From the NCBI RefSeq assembly GCF_947179515.1, contig NC_067492.1:13289513-13353512 (forward strand): 64,000 nt of DNA, in the 5' to 3' direction. This DNA is from Apodemus sylvaticus (taxonomy: Eukaryota > Chordata > Mammalia > Rodentia > Muridae). This document shows, one piece after another, positions 23,192-33,099 of this stretch (its first letter is position 1; each line of letters opens with the position of its first letter). The notes under the pieces were generated by a model. The model saw only the letters and a list, made by a program, of their open reading frames with translations. It made no database searches and had not been told where the DNA came from. Made by a program: the position numbers and the translations under genes.

Positions 23192-23330
23192 ACAAGGAGG
23201 TGTCGTGTAGCCCAGGCTGGCCCTTAACTCATTATATAATGTGAACTTCTGATCAATCCTTCTTCCTAAGTACTTTCTGAAATCCCACATAGTACTGGGA
23301 TTTCAGAAAGAGGCCACCACACCAAGTTTA
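23192..23330 (-). mobile_element. B1 SINE, reverse, with a palindromic insertion
   Basis: 'gtgtagcccaggctggccct' and 'accacaccaag' delimit a reverse B1. In its middle lies a perfect 15-bp inverted repeat (23273-23287 against 23296-23310, loop of 8), where a normal B1 has a single copy of the arm. Confidence 0.75.
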
Positions 23331-23990
23331 AAACTGTCCTCTCTCTTAATTTAGAGCAGAGCTAGGTGTTTGGATGTGAAACTGAAGCATGTTTGCCCTT
23401 TTGCTCAGGAGAAGGAACCTTCCAGGCAGGTATGCTAATAACTTCCAGTTTCTTACAAACTTTAAGTTACTTAAGAACCACACTTAAAAACAAACACATA
23501 CCACTTAGGTGATGAGCCTCCTTTTATAAAGTTAATTCTGAAATGCTGTGGACTTTCACTTTCTCTTATACTTTTCTGTTTTCACTTGGAAACAGAAAGA
23601 TCTCACAGTATGTGGTCTTAATCTGTAAGCCTTTCTGAAGCCTTTGGCTCCAGGCAATGCAATTGTGCCCAGAATTTTTGCTATGAGCTGATAGAAACAT
23701 AACCAGGCAAAGCCAAATCAACAAGTGTTTATTTAGCACTTAATGTATATTTTGATTACATAGGGTAAATGCTTCTAAACTACACACTGTGCTATTTGCT
23801 CAAGATAATTTAAAAAACAAAAACAAAAACAAAAAATCCTTCCCTGTGGTATTATTGGCAAATATAGTCGGTAAGGAAACAGCAAGAGAACTAACTCCTA
23901 ATGGGGTAGAAAGCACAATTGCTTCATATTTTGTTTCATGTCACATTCTTAGAAGACATGAGTACATAGAGCTCAGGAACTGCCTTCCCC

Positions 23991-23993
<3 letters not shown>
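23331..23993. other. Unique sequence
   Basis: No gene seen. An A-rich (AAAAAC)n run at 23814-23836 may be the tail of an unrecognised retroposed element. Confidence 0.4.

Positions 23994-24032
<39 letters not shown>
23994..24032 (+). repeat. (CA)n microsatellite
   Basis: About 19 CA units. Confidence 0.97.
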
Positions 24033-24034
<2 letters not shown>

Positions 24035-24079
<45 letters not shown>

Positions 24080-24538
24080 GGAGAGAGGGAGAGAGAGGGA
24101 GGAGGAGAGAGAGAGGGAGAGAGGGAGAGAGAGAGGAGGAGAGGGAGAGAGAGAGGGAGAGAGAGAGGAGAGGGAGAGGGAGAGGGAGAGAGGGAGGGAG
24201 GGAGGGAGGGAGAGGAAGGGAGGGAGGGAGAGGGGGAGGGAGAGAGGAAGAGGGGGAGGGGGAAAGGAGGGAGAGGGAGAGAGGAAGAGGGGGAGAGAGG
24301 GAGAGGGGGAGGGAGAGAGGAAGAGGGGGAGAGAGGGAGAGGGGGAGAGAGAGAGGAAGAGGGGGAGAGGGGGAGAGGGGGAGAGAAAGGGAGAGGGAGA
24401 GGGGGAAGGAAAGAGAGAGGGGAAGAGAGGGGGAGGGAAAGGGAGAGAGAGATGGGGAGAAAGAGGGGAGGTGTAGGGGGAGTGAGAGGGGGAGGGGAGA
24501 GAAAGAGGGAGAGGGAGAGGGAGAAGGAGAGAGAAAGA
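24035..24538 (+). repeat. Long polypurine (GAGGGA)n tract
   Basis: About 500 bp almost purely of A and G, made of GA, GAGG, GGGA and GGGGGA units. Arg/Glu/Gly and Ser/Leu/Pro frames of 200-250 codons across it are translations of the repeat. Confidence 0.98.
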
Positions 24539-25029
24539 ATTCCTTTTTGATTATAACTTCCTTTAAGAACATTTGAGAATATCAAATTTGCTCAAATGTG
24601 ATGTATACAGAAATTCAGGGTATTGTTTTGTTATCTACATGTGCAGGCATGCTGTGGTTATCTGTATTTGATATCACTTCATAAGTCTTTACAGTGGAAT
24701 ACAGGAGAGAGCTTAGAAGGAAGCCATGTGTGCTTGGTACTCTTATTGGGGAAAGAATCACTTAATTCTACTTTCATTTGCTTCCTATATTCTGAGAGCC
24801 TTGACCAGCTCTCTCTAGCAGGCTGTGCCTCAGTGCCCCTTGCCATGTCTGCTGCGTTCACCTATTGTACTTACTGGCTGGATATTTGGATCATGGTTCT
24901 CTTTGATCAGGGACGATCTGGGATAGCTCATGTAAAATATATCCTCTGGCCTATCCACTGACCGGAACATAATGGTTAATCATTAATGCCTGTCGAGTTT
25001 GCCTGCATTTTCTTTATTGTAATATATCT
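24539..25029. other. Unique sequence holding the first copy of a local duplication
   Basis: Positions 24648-24708 ('catgctgtggttatc' and 'tgatatcacttcataagtc') recur diverged at 25135-25197. Confidence 0.5.
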
Positions 25030-25134
25030 GAAAGAGGGAGGATACAAAGGATGAGAGAGGAGGAGATGTAGGGGGAGAGGAAATGGAGAGGGGAGGAAGA
25101 AGGAAGTGGGAGGAAGAGAGGAAAAAGAAAGAGA
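25030..25134 (+). repeat. Purine-rich tract
   Basis: GGAGGA, GAGA and GGAAGA units, adjacent to the second copy of the local duplication. Confidence 0.85.
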
Positions 25135-25197
25135 CATGCTGTGGTTATTCGTTATTGATATCACTTTGCAAGTCTTTTTCAGTTGAATAAGGAGGAA
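25135..25197 (+). repeat. Second copy of a 60-bp local duplication
   Basis: Shares 'catgctgtggttat' and 'ttgatatcacttt' with 24648-24708, at roughly 80 percent by eye. It could be a small segmental duplication or two fragments of one unknown repeat. Confidence 0.55.
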
Positions 25198-25208
25198 AAG
25201 AAATATAA

Positions 25209-25284
25209 AGATATTGATGCAGATGGTTAATTCAGTAGGTAAATGTCCTAGCTGCCAAGCATGATGTCCTAAGTTCATTCTCTG

Positions 25285-25316
<32 letters not shown>
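25209..25316 (+). mobile_element. ID/B4-head SINE fragment with (CA)n tail
   Basis: 'cagatggttaattcagtagg', 'taaatgtcctagctgccaag' and 'gttcattctctgg' form the tRNA-derived head of a rodent SINE, with internal deletion. The (CA)n at 25290-25316 is its expanded tail. Confidence 0.55.
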
Positions 25317-26061
25317 TATTCATTTATATTTTACACTATCCATCAAAAGGGCGAAAAGGCAAGCTACAGTGTAGATATTTTGTCTAGAAGGCAGAATAAA
25401 ATCCACAAGATATTTATTGATGTTTCCAAAGCTTTTTGACAGAATTAAACTCAGGAGGGGTCTCGAGTTCCTTGGTCACTTGAGTGGGGAGAGAAATGAG
25501 CTGGGGTAGAATGAACTCTGCATTTCATCTTAACTAGCTCAGTCATAAAATCACTCATTTGACTTGGGTGAACAAAATAACAACACAAAGAGAAAGCAGA
25601 CAGGTTAAATACATCTAAAGTCAAATAAACTCACATTTTAGTGAGCTCTCAATGAATAAGAACTTAGGTATTCTTTTTGGATCTAATAAAGCCTAGGACC
25701 ACAGGATGGATGCTTGGAATAATGGTGTGATTCTACCACCATCACCAAGAGGGACTTGCGCTGTGTCTCATTGCTGGCAGCGAGGTCCCCTTGCTGCTAG
25801 TGTTCTGAAGAGACTACACTGGTCCAACCAGACCTATGAAAGGAGACAGTGACATAGTAGCACCACTCGTAGTTAGTTGTCCCTGGCTACTCACTGGACA
25901 CATTTGCTGCTAACCATTCATTGTTCTACCTACCTAGTGACTTGAAATCAGCTCTCAGGATCCAGGTTTGGGGCACTGATATCCACGGAAACTGGTGGAA
26001 GCCACAAGTTGGTTCCCTCTGCCCTACCACTGGTGAGACAGCGAAAAAAATTAGACACACT
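25317..26061. other. Unique sequence
   Basis: Nothing recognised as gene or repeat. Confidence 0.4.
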
Positions 26062-26280
26062 GGGACTGGAGAGATGGCTTGGAAGTTGCAGTCCTTGCTG
26101 CTTTTGTGAAGAAGTGGAGGTAACCCACCAGCACTCATGCCAAGCAGCTCACAACCACCTGTAACTCAGCTGTGGGGCATTTAATGCCTTCTTCTGGCCT
26201 CTGTGGGTACTGCACACATATGTCCGTATACACAGAGCACATGAATACACAAATAAAGGTAACATAAAAAAATCTAAATG
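26062..26280 (+). mobile_element. B3-type SINE
   Basis: 'gggactggagagatggctt', 'cagctcacaaccacctgtaa' and 'gccttcttctggcctctgtg' match B3 head, middle and tail. Confidence 0.85.
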
Positions 26281-26350
26281 TATATATAGAAATAAAACAT
26301 GTGAATTTCTCGCTAAAACTATAGATGATATTCGTATTACTTATGAAGAT

Positions 26351-26406
26351 TTGGTTTTCGAGATCGTATCTTGCTGTGTTGTTCAGGCTGATCTTGAAGG
26401 GCTCTT
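26351..26406 (-). mobile_element. B1 SINE, reverse, left part (split by L1)
   Basis: 'ttggttttcgagatcgtatc' and 'ttcaggctgatcttgaaggg' are reverse B1. The remainder of the element resumes at 26858-26887 after the L1 insertion. Confidence 0.75.
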
Positions 26407-26845
26407 ACTTTTTTTAAAAAAAAAATTTTATTAGATATTTGCTTTATTTACATTTCAAATGTTATCCCCTTTCCTGGCTTCCCCTCTGAAGACCCCTATC
26501 CCATCCTCCCTCCCCCTGCTCACCAGCCTCTCCTCCCACTTTCCTGACCTTCCCCTACTCTGGAGCATCGAGTCTTCACAGGACTAATGTCCTCTCCTCT
26601 CACTGATGTCTGAAACAGTCATCTTCTGCTTTATGTGTAACTGGAGCCATGGGTCCCTCCATGTGCACTCTTTGGTTGGTGGTTTAGTCCCTGGGAGCTC
26701 TGGGGATACTGGTTGGTACATATTATTGTTCCTCTTATGGGGCTGCAAACCTCTTCAGCTCCTTGGGTCCGTTCTCTAGCTCCTCCCTTAGGGACCCTAT
26801 GCAGAGTCCATTAGTTGGCTGTGAGCCATGGGTATTTTGATCCCC
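26407..26845 (-). mobile_element. 5'-truncated L1, reverse orientation, nested in B1
   Basis: 'ttttattagatatttgcttt' and 'tttacatttcaaatgttatc' are the complement of the L1 3' end. 'aacctcttcagctccttggg' continues upstream into L1. A perfect 12-bp target-site duplication TGAAGGGCTCTT flanks it (26395-26406 and 26846-26857). Insert length is about 440 bp. Confidence 0.9.
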
Positions 26846-26857
26846 TGAAGGGCTCTT

Positions 26858-26887
26858 CCTGCTTCAGCCTCCTCACTGTGCTGTGAC
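26858..26887 (-). mobile_element. B1 SINE, reverse, right part
   Basis: 'ctgcttcagcctcctcactg' continues the B1 interrupted by the L1. Confidence 0.65.
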
Positions 26888-27480
26888 TGACAAGCTTCTT
26901 CGCACCTCTCTGTTTCAAGTAGGAAACTGTGAGTATGTACTTGGTTGGAGAGAAGGAGCAATCTCAATTTGGAAGTTATTTTGCGTTCCAAAAGACTGGA
27001 AGCTACCTAGTTTAATTAAAAGTAAGAATCTCATTGTGTTTGGATTCAATGGAAGATGGGTACTTTTTTTTTTAAACCAAAGATTTTTGTTTTAAGGGGG
27101 TCAATAAAATTTTATTAATTTAATTAGTCCCCATCAATTTTTAAATAAGTTGTAGCTTAGATGAAATGCGCGCTCTCTCTTCATTGTCTTTTTGCTAAAC
27201 CGACCTCCTCTGAGCACATTATATTGTGTCAGGGCTTATGATTTTGTTATTGTTCTTTGCATAGGGAACACCTTGGGTGGTTGGAAATCAAGAGGGAGTT
27301 CGGTGCTTAAATCTTAAAGTGTCATTCCCTGAGGTATGGGGAGTGGGAGAATCACATAGAAAACCAAGGAAGAGGAGAGTTTGGCTAGATGCAGGAAGAG
27401 TGCTCTATGTGGGCACTGCTGACCAACGCTGCTTGCTCCTGATTTCCTGTTCAGAGAGCAGAGGCAGGAAAGGCATATCC
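26888..27480. other. Unique sequence
   Basis: About 590 bp with a T-run near 27064-27073 and a small CGCGCG-like spot at 27167. Nothing recognised. Confidence 0.4.
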
Positions 27481-27850
27481 AGATTTCCAAGTGTTCGGAG
27501 TCTACCCTCTGTGTGGGTGTGTGGACACTGGGAGAGAGAGTGGAGTAGAAGAGGAGTGAGCTAGGTGAGATCTACACAGTTCCCGGTTCCGATGAGAAGC
27601 ATTCGAGGAGGACGGACGCTTCAGTCCAGGAGGGTGGGGCTGAAATAAAGAAGTGACAGTTCAGTTTTGAGGAATGACTGTCCCGCCTCAAGTGAGGGAC
27701 TCCCTTTCTTGGAGTGTGTACGCTCTTCAAAGATTGGGCTTTGCAATTAAATGGCTTCACACAATAATGGTGTATTTGATCCTTTCTTGGACATAACAGG
27801 CATGGATGTATTTAAAGCCATGCAAGTCTCACATTGAGGAAGCTTTTGCA
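27481..27850. promoter_or_regulatory. Weak candidate regulatory segment
   Basis: Contains about eight CpGs between 27490 and 27720, then 'tttgcaattaaatggcttc' near 27742 with an ATTAAA homeodomain-like core. No repeat is recognised. Low confidence. Confidence 0.22.
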
Positions 27851-27894
27851 TGTTGCTTAACTCCTTTGAGCATAGACTATGCATAAGCGTGTGC

Positions 27895-27980
27895 ATTTGT
27901 GTGTGTGTGTGTGCATATGTGTGTGTGTGTGTGCATGCATGACTGTGTGCATGTGCATGTGTGTGCCTGTGTGTGTTTGT
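27895..27980 (+). repeat. (GT)n with GCAT interruptions
   Basis: GT dinucleotides with GTGCAT interruptions, joined to the B4 element that follows. Confidence 0.93.
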
Positions 27981-27989
27981 AGGTACATG

Positions 27990-28340
27990 CACATGAGATG
28001 GAGACCAGAGGATAATCCAGAATATAGTTAAGGCAACATCTACCTTATTTGCTTTTGAGTTTTGTTGCTGTTTTTGATTTTAGTTTGGTTTGGCCTAGCT
28101 TGTTGTTGTTGCTTTGAGATAGGCTCTATCATGGACCAGGAACTAGTCAAGTCAGTTAGACTGGCTGGCTAGGGATCTGACTGTCCCTGCCTATGTCCCC
28201 ACCCCCTCCAGCCCCAGGTTATCAGCACAACTCTCACCACACCCTGCTGTTTAAACCAGGGTTCTGAAGATCAACCCCAGCTCCTCATGCTTAGAAGGAA
28301 GACACTTTACCCTCTGAGCTCTTTCTCAGCACCCCCAGAC
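27990..28340 (-). mobile_element. B4/RSINE1-type SINE, reverse orientation
   Basis: 'gatggagaccagaggataat', 'ctttgagataggctctatc' and the end 'ccctctgagctctttctcag' are the complement of B4/RSINE1. A T/G-rich insertion near 28055-28110 interrupts it. Confidence 0.7.
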
Positions 28341-28409
28341 CACGCTTTCAATACATTTTAAAACAGTATTAGTATTCTACAGCAATGGAAAGTACAGAAA
28401 GGCCCATCT

Positions 28410-28625
28410 AAGATGTGCGATGGTGGAAAGAAAATGGGTTTAAGATTCAGATGCCGACTATATTCCAGCTCTATCTGCTACCTTGTAAGCCAAGTGAGTC
28501 TGAGAATCCCAGGCCTCTGAGTCCCAGTTTCTTTGTCTACCAAGGCAGTCCTACTGGGTACATAGGAGGTAGGGGGTAAGGTCTGCAGACAGGCTTGGCA
28601 CTGGGCATGTAACAGATGTCCAATG
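28410..28625 (+). mobile_element. MIR SINE
   Basis: 'aaaatgggtttaagattcag', 'ctgctaccttgtaagcc', 'gtcccagtttctttgtctac' and 'ggcttggcactgggcatgta' follow the MIR consensus from box B through the 3' part. Confidence 0.75.
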
Positions 28626-29022
28626 GAAGATGAGCTTGGGTTCTATCTGTGTAGAAATAGGTGTGACCCAGAAGAGTTCACCGGGAAGAATGCATAAGAA
28701 TAAGGTGCTGAGAGAGTTGAACTCAGGAAAACTGCAGAAAATCAGGACAAAGGAAGTGGGCAAGCTGCCATTTCTCCACCCCACCCCACTTCCTGCTTTT
28801 TTGGGGGCAAACACCAGAGGCTCACACATCACCATTCCATTGAAACCATCATTTTTTTTTTCTCAAAGGGATTATGTTTGTTACTGATAGTTTGAGGACT
28901 CAGAAATCAGAAAGGGTGCAGGCAAGGCAGGCAAGATATACACACACATAGGTCCAGCTTCCTCAGGCTTGCTAAATGCCTGGTTTTGTTTTTCTCCCAT
29001 TGAGAGTGACCTGTAAGGAAAG
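28626..29022. other. Unique sequence
   Basis: Nothing recognised. Confidence 0.4.
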
Positions 29023-29100
29023 GACTCTGTCTTCAGTTTTCTCAGGTCTAAAATAAGAGGATTAAATGAGATGGTGTGTCTAGAATCCTGGGAATAAATA
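29023..29100 (+). mobile_element. MIR fragment
   Basis: 'cttcagttttctcaggtcta', 'aaataagaggattaaatgag' and 'cctgggaataaatact' match the MIR 3' half. Confidence 0.55.
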
Positions 29101-30004
29101 CTAGGAGAGAAGGGAGAGGCTGGGTCTTGGCGATCAAGAGATGTTGGGCCAGTTCACTTCACAGCTTTTCTCCCGGGTGGGGACCGCCCCAGGGAGGCCT
29201 ACCTTGGGATTAGCTGGTTTGTCCTCAGCTCAGCAGTCACTTCACACACAGCTCTGAATTGGTTCTGCTGAGTCATGAGTACAGGACAGGTTCTGATCTC
29301 GATCTCCATGACTGAGCAGACTACACTGCTCCGTGCCCGGCATGGTGTTAGTGATGGGGCAGGGGTGGTGGTGGTGGGGGAGGATGGAGAGGAAGAAGGA
29401 GGCCACACCATCTCTGCTCTGGCTTCGGAACTGAGGAAGGGGAACAGATGCACATGCTAACTGATCATTAAACCACCTGGCAATGAATACTGGAATAAAC
29501 CATGACAAATACTCAGAATGCTGTCTGAACACATGATAAGACTCAATGTGTCTTGATTACTAGGATGGTCAATATAATTATTATTATTAAACACTGGGAT
29601 TTGGTGGTTTTGGGGGCGGGTGTCTCTTTTGCCTGGAAGTACAGAGAAAACTTTAGCATTGAAAAGTGCCAGTTGAATCTTGCAAACATGTGACGTCATT
29701 AGTTTTGAGTGGGGGACTGGATTCAACTGGTTGAAGAAACATGTCCAGAAGGCTTGGTATGACTGTTCATTCCATGTGGAGATAGCCATGGTCCAGCAAG
29801 AAAAAAAGGTGTATGTGTCATCAGATACACCAGGCTTTGTGGTTTTCTCCACAAATTGGCTTTCTCCTTCCACTGTGTGGGTCCCAGTGATTGAATCAAC
29901 TCCTTCATGGTGTCTTCTGACTTTCCCACATGTACTATGGTATACACATGCCCATGTGCACATACATAAGCTAAATGAATGCTACAAAATAGACTCTGTG
30001 TTGT
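29101..30004. other. Mostly unique sequence
   Basis: A few CpGs near 29172-29190. The stretch 29880-29990 has a weak SINE-tail look ('ggtgtcttctgactttccc', 'acacatgcccatgtgcac'). The 168-codon minus frame at 29457-29963 has no support. Confidence 0.4.
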
Positions 30005-30290
30005 GATCTATGGGATGGATGCCATAAAGTTACACCAGGTCTCACATGGGAGGGTGATTGGGGAGGGGGTATACAGAGGCTGCCTCTGGGTGAGGGGTAG
30101 GAGGGGGAGAAAGAAAAAAGCAGTAAGAGAAAGGACTGGCCTTATATAAGGGGATGTAGTGAATGCCCAGGGGGAGGATGTGACAGTGGGAATGTGTGAC
30201 ATCTTGGCAGCTATAGATGACATCACTGCTGTCACTGGGTCCCTGGGGCAGTCAGTGGATTGCTTAGTTGCTAACACTCTGCCATTCACT
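30005..30290 (-). mobile_element. Solo LTR-like element (ERV), reverse orientation
   Basis: Same family as 51470-52095: 'ccaggtctcacatgggaggg', 'agaggctgcctctgggtgag', then 'gactggccttatataagggg', then 'gatgacatcactgctgtcac'. On the minus strand the TATATAA would be an LTR TATA box. The poly(A) signal present in the other copy is mutated here. No internal viral gene is present. Confidence 0.6.
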
Positions 30291-30479
30291 ATGGAGTCAA
30301 CTGTGGCCTGAGTCTGTGATTCTCCAATGTGACAACTAGGGCTGGTATTGAAACTCATTAAACAGCCGAGAAGAATGGGCACAAGGAAGCGTTATGTGAG
30401 TAGATGCCTGGACCAGAATGCCTGTAAACAAGATTCCCAGCATTACTGTCAAAGGTGCTGAGTGCAAGGCTTAGACTGC
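30291..30479. other. Unique sequence
   Basis: May include the end of the LTR. Nothing else recognised. Confidence 0.35.
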
Positions 30480-30960
30480 AAAGTCTCAGGTCATAGTGGT
30501 CACTCGCAGTGGGAGGAGCCATGGGAAATGTTAATCACCTCATTTGTATTCCAGTCAGAGGGGTAGAGGCTTCGGTGCCTCCAGCCAGCAAAAGATGGCT
30601 GCAGCATGACGACCTGGGTTTCACCATGTCTCCCTGAGCTCAAAGAAAAGGCTGGGGCAACTCCAGATGCAAACCGGAAAACTGGGCTGTCTCTGACAAA
30701 GGTGGTCAGGGTTCTCATGCAAATGAGTCATTGCATCCAGAGTGGTGGAGGAGGTTTATCCCCAGGTCATGAGCTATAAACTGGGCCCTAAGGCCCCAGA
30801 ATGCTGTCATAGGTACCTGAAAGTTTTCATCCAGCTCCTCACGGAGGATTTGGTGTCTCTCTTCCTGAACGTCCTCACCTACCAGTGCTACATCCGCATG
30901 ATGATGTCTCTTGGAGGGAAGTGAGCTGCACTGTTAGTCCGTCACCTCTTTGTGGATGAG
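30480..30960. promoter_or_regulatory. Candidate regulatory element with octamer/AP-1 composite
   Basis: Repeat-free. A perfect octamer ATGCAAAT (30717-30724) overlaps an AP-1 site TGAGTCA (30724-30730). Further right, 30760-30920 is open on both strands (60 codons plus, about 70 codons minus) and has few AT words, so an old exon or pseudogene fragment is possible. I do not recognise either product. Confidence 0.3.
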
Positions 30961-31106
30961 CTCACAACCACAGACATGATAGTAATAACTAGTTGTTGCA
31001 GGATGCTTGCTAAATACTTATGTCTCGGCTCACCTAAGACAGAATTTGGTTACAATCTGCCCTGTTCACAGTGTAGAAAACTGAGGTTGGGTAAGATCCT
31101 CTAAAG

Positions 31107-31309
31107 CAGTGATTTTCCACCTTCCCAATGCTGCCACCCTTTGACACAGTTCTTCATGCTACGCTGACGCCCAACCATAACATCGTTTCGTTGATACTTC
31201 ATAACTGTAATGTTGCTACTGTTGTGGATCATAACGTAAATATCTGATATGTAGGATATCTGATACTTGACCCCTGCTGGGGCTGCAACCCACAGGTTGA
31301 AAACCATTG
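31107..31309 (+). mobile_element. URR1-like hAT non-autonomous DNA transposon
   Basis: Ends CAGTGATTTTCC and GGTTGAAAACCATTG are imperfect terminal inverted repeats. Internal 'cttcataactgtaatgttgc' and 'tatctgatatgtaggatatc' are typical. Flanking 8-mers ctctaaag (31099-31106) and atctaaag (31310-31317) match 7 of 8, as expected of a hAT target duplication. Confidence 0.85.
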
Positions 31310-31321
31310 ATCTAAAGGCAA

Positions 31322-31695
31322 CTATATTAGTTAGTTTCCTGTTGCTGTGATAAAAGCAACCTGACAAAGCAACTTAAAGGAGAAAGGGTTTACTTTTGGC
31401 TTACAGTTTGGAGGGATACAGTTCATCAGGGTGGATCATGTGGCAGCAGGCAGAGATGGCAGAGTGCCAGCAGCCAGAGGTTGGGTGGTCACATTGTATA
31501 CATTCGCAGGAAGCAGAGAAAGAAAACTAATAGGGACCAGGCTACAGTCAAGGCTGCCCCAGTGACCAACTTCCTCCACCAAGGCTGTGCCTCCCAATGG
31601 TTTTACAACCTTCTCAGTTGGCTTCACCACCTGGAAACAACTGTTCAAATATGTTAGCCTTTTGGGGACACTTCACATTCAAACAACAATAACAT
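31322..31695 (-). mobile_element. L1 (Lx-type) 3'-UTR fragment
   Basis: 'gttagtttcctgttgctgtg', 'gagaaagggtttacttttgg', 'ggggacacttcacattcaaa' follow the Lx-type order. It lies only 13 bp from the URR1 end. Sense is taken as the minus strand. Confidence 0.75.
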
Positions 31696-31880
31696 TCCTA
31701 AGTGTTAGGGATGACATGCATACCTGGCCCACTTAGTTCCAAAACAGGGCCATGTGACCAGTAGGTGCTTTCTATCATGGGATATTCTATTAGGAACCAG
31801 TGCCATGAAATCTTCCATATTTCATCTCACTGAGTCTCATCATACACAATGAGAGAATCAGAGCCAGACATGTGATTTCA

Positions 31881-31904
31881 ATGTGTGTGTGTGTGTGTGT
31901 GTGT
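31881..31904 (+). repeat. Short (GT)n
   Basis: About 12 GT units at the tail of the next SINE. Confidence 0.95.
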
Positions 31905-32179
31905 CCTCTTGTCTATGTGCATGCACACACCTACACGGGCAAGCAGAGCTCAGAGAAGGGCCTCTGTCATTCTTCACCTTGCCCCTTTGTTCCTAACAAG
32001 GTCTCTCACTGAACCTAGAGCTAGGCTAGTGGTCAGCAAAGCCCCCATCCACAGCATCACTGGAGTTCTAGGTGTTGTAGTGCCATGCTTGACACTTCAT
32101 TTATGTCTTGGGATCTGAACTTAAGACCTTCTGATGGCCCTGAAAGCACTCTTACACTTTGAGTCATCTCTCTAGCCCC
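31905..32179 (-). mobile_element. B4/RSINE1-type SINE, reverse orientation
   Basis: 'acaaggtctctcactgaacc', 'cttgggatctgaacttaag' and 'gagtcatctctctagcccca' are the complement of a B4/RSINE1 element. Confidence 0.75.
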
Positions 32180-32895
32180 AGGATCTCCATTTTATTTCTT
32201 TTTGGACGAGAACACAGTGTAAAATTGCTGTGTTAAGTTATGGAGATGCCAGCTAACAATAATGTTCATCCAGGATCAGAGTGAAAGGCTTGCTCTGGGG
32301 ATTCTGTGGTGTGACACATGGTAACCACATCTTAGGTCCTGGTCAGGCACTGAGTCCTATGTTTTCAGTGGCTGGTAATGAAGGAACCTTGTCTCCTGAT
32401 ACAAGGACATCCCTGCTCAAGCTGTGTGCATGACCTCTGGCTGATGACTGACTTTTGCTGATCCTTATTTGGTTACAAAAATGTGGAGGGTGAATTCATT
32501 GGTTTGCGATGTCTCTTGTCCTCTGCTATATGATCTTGCCCACCCCCCATCTATGAGAAGTGTGGTTCATAATAGTGCGAGAAGGGGTGCGTCATACGAA
32601 AGAGACTTCAGGTCACAGGAATGCAGCACCCAGTGGTGGTTCCACGTGTACACAGCCCACTGATGGGTGGAGATGGTAGGACTGATCTGAGGGGAAGATG
32701 GCAGGACATGGTTTAGTTTCCTTTGGAGGCAGGGCTGGCTGTGTTGCCTTCAAGGTCTTGGGGTCTGTAGGCTGAGACCTCAGATGAATCCACTTCAGGA
32801 TATTAGGCTAACTCTCTTGTGCATGTGATCCCTCTTTTCTATCTTTTTAACCCTACTTCAATAAATGAATTCCAGTGGTACTCATAGAGAGAGTA
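32180..32895. other. Unique sequence
   Basis: About 700 bp without recognised features. Confidence 0.4.
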
Positions 32896-33055
32896 AGATG
32901 TCTCTTAGAGAGAGAGAGGAGAGAGAGACAGAGACAGAGACTGACACAGAGAGGCAGAGAGAGAGAGAGAGAGACAGAAAGAGAGAGACAGAGAGATATA
33001 GGAGGAAAGACAGAAAGAAGAAAGAAGGGAGTGGGGAGCCAGAGAGCCAGAGAAT
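32896..33055 (+). repeat. (GA)n/(GACA)n purine-rich repeat
   Basis: GAGA, GACAGA and GAAAGA units with short interruptions. Confidence 0.92.
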
Positions 33056-33099
33056 CCCTAATCATCTGATAACTATCACAAGTAGACTCCTTTTTTTCC

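Noticed and set aside
23789..24585. Arg/Glu-rich and Ser/Leu/Pro-rich frames of 199-253 codons
   Set aside because: They exist because the polypurine repeat has no stop codons in several frames.
29457..29963. 168-codon minus-strand gene
   Set aside because: No domain or signal; no promoter or splice context; part of it covers a SINE-tail-like sequence.
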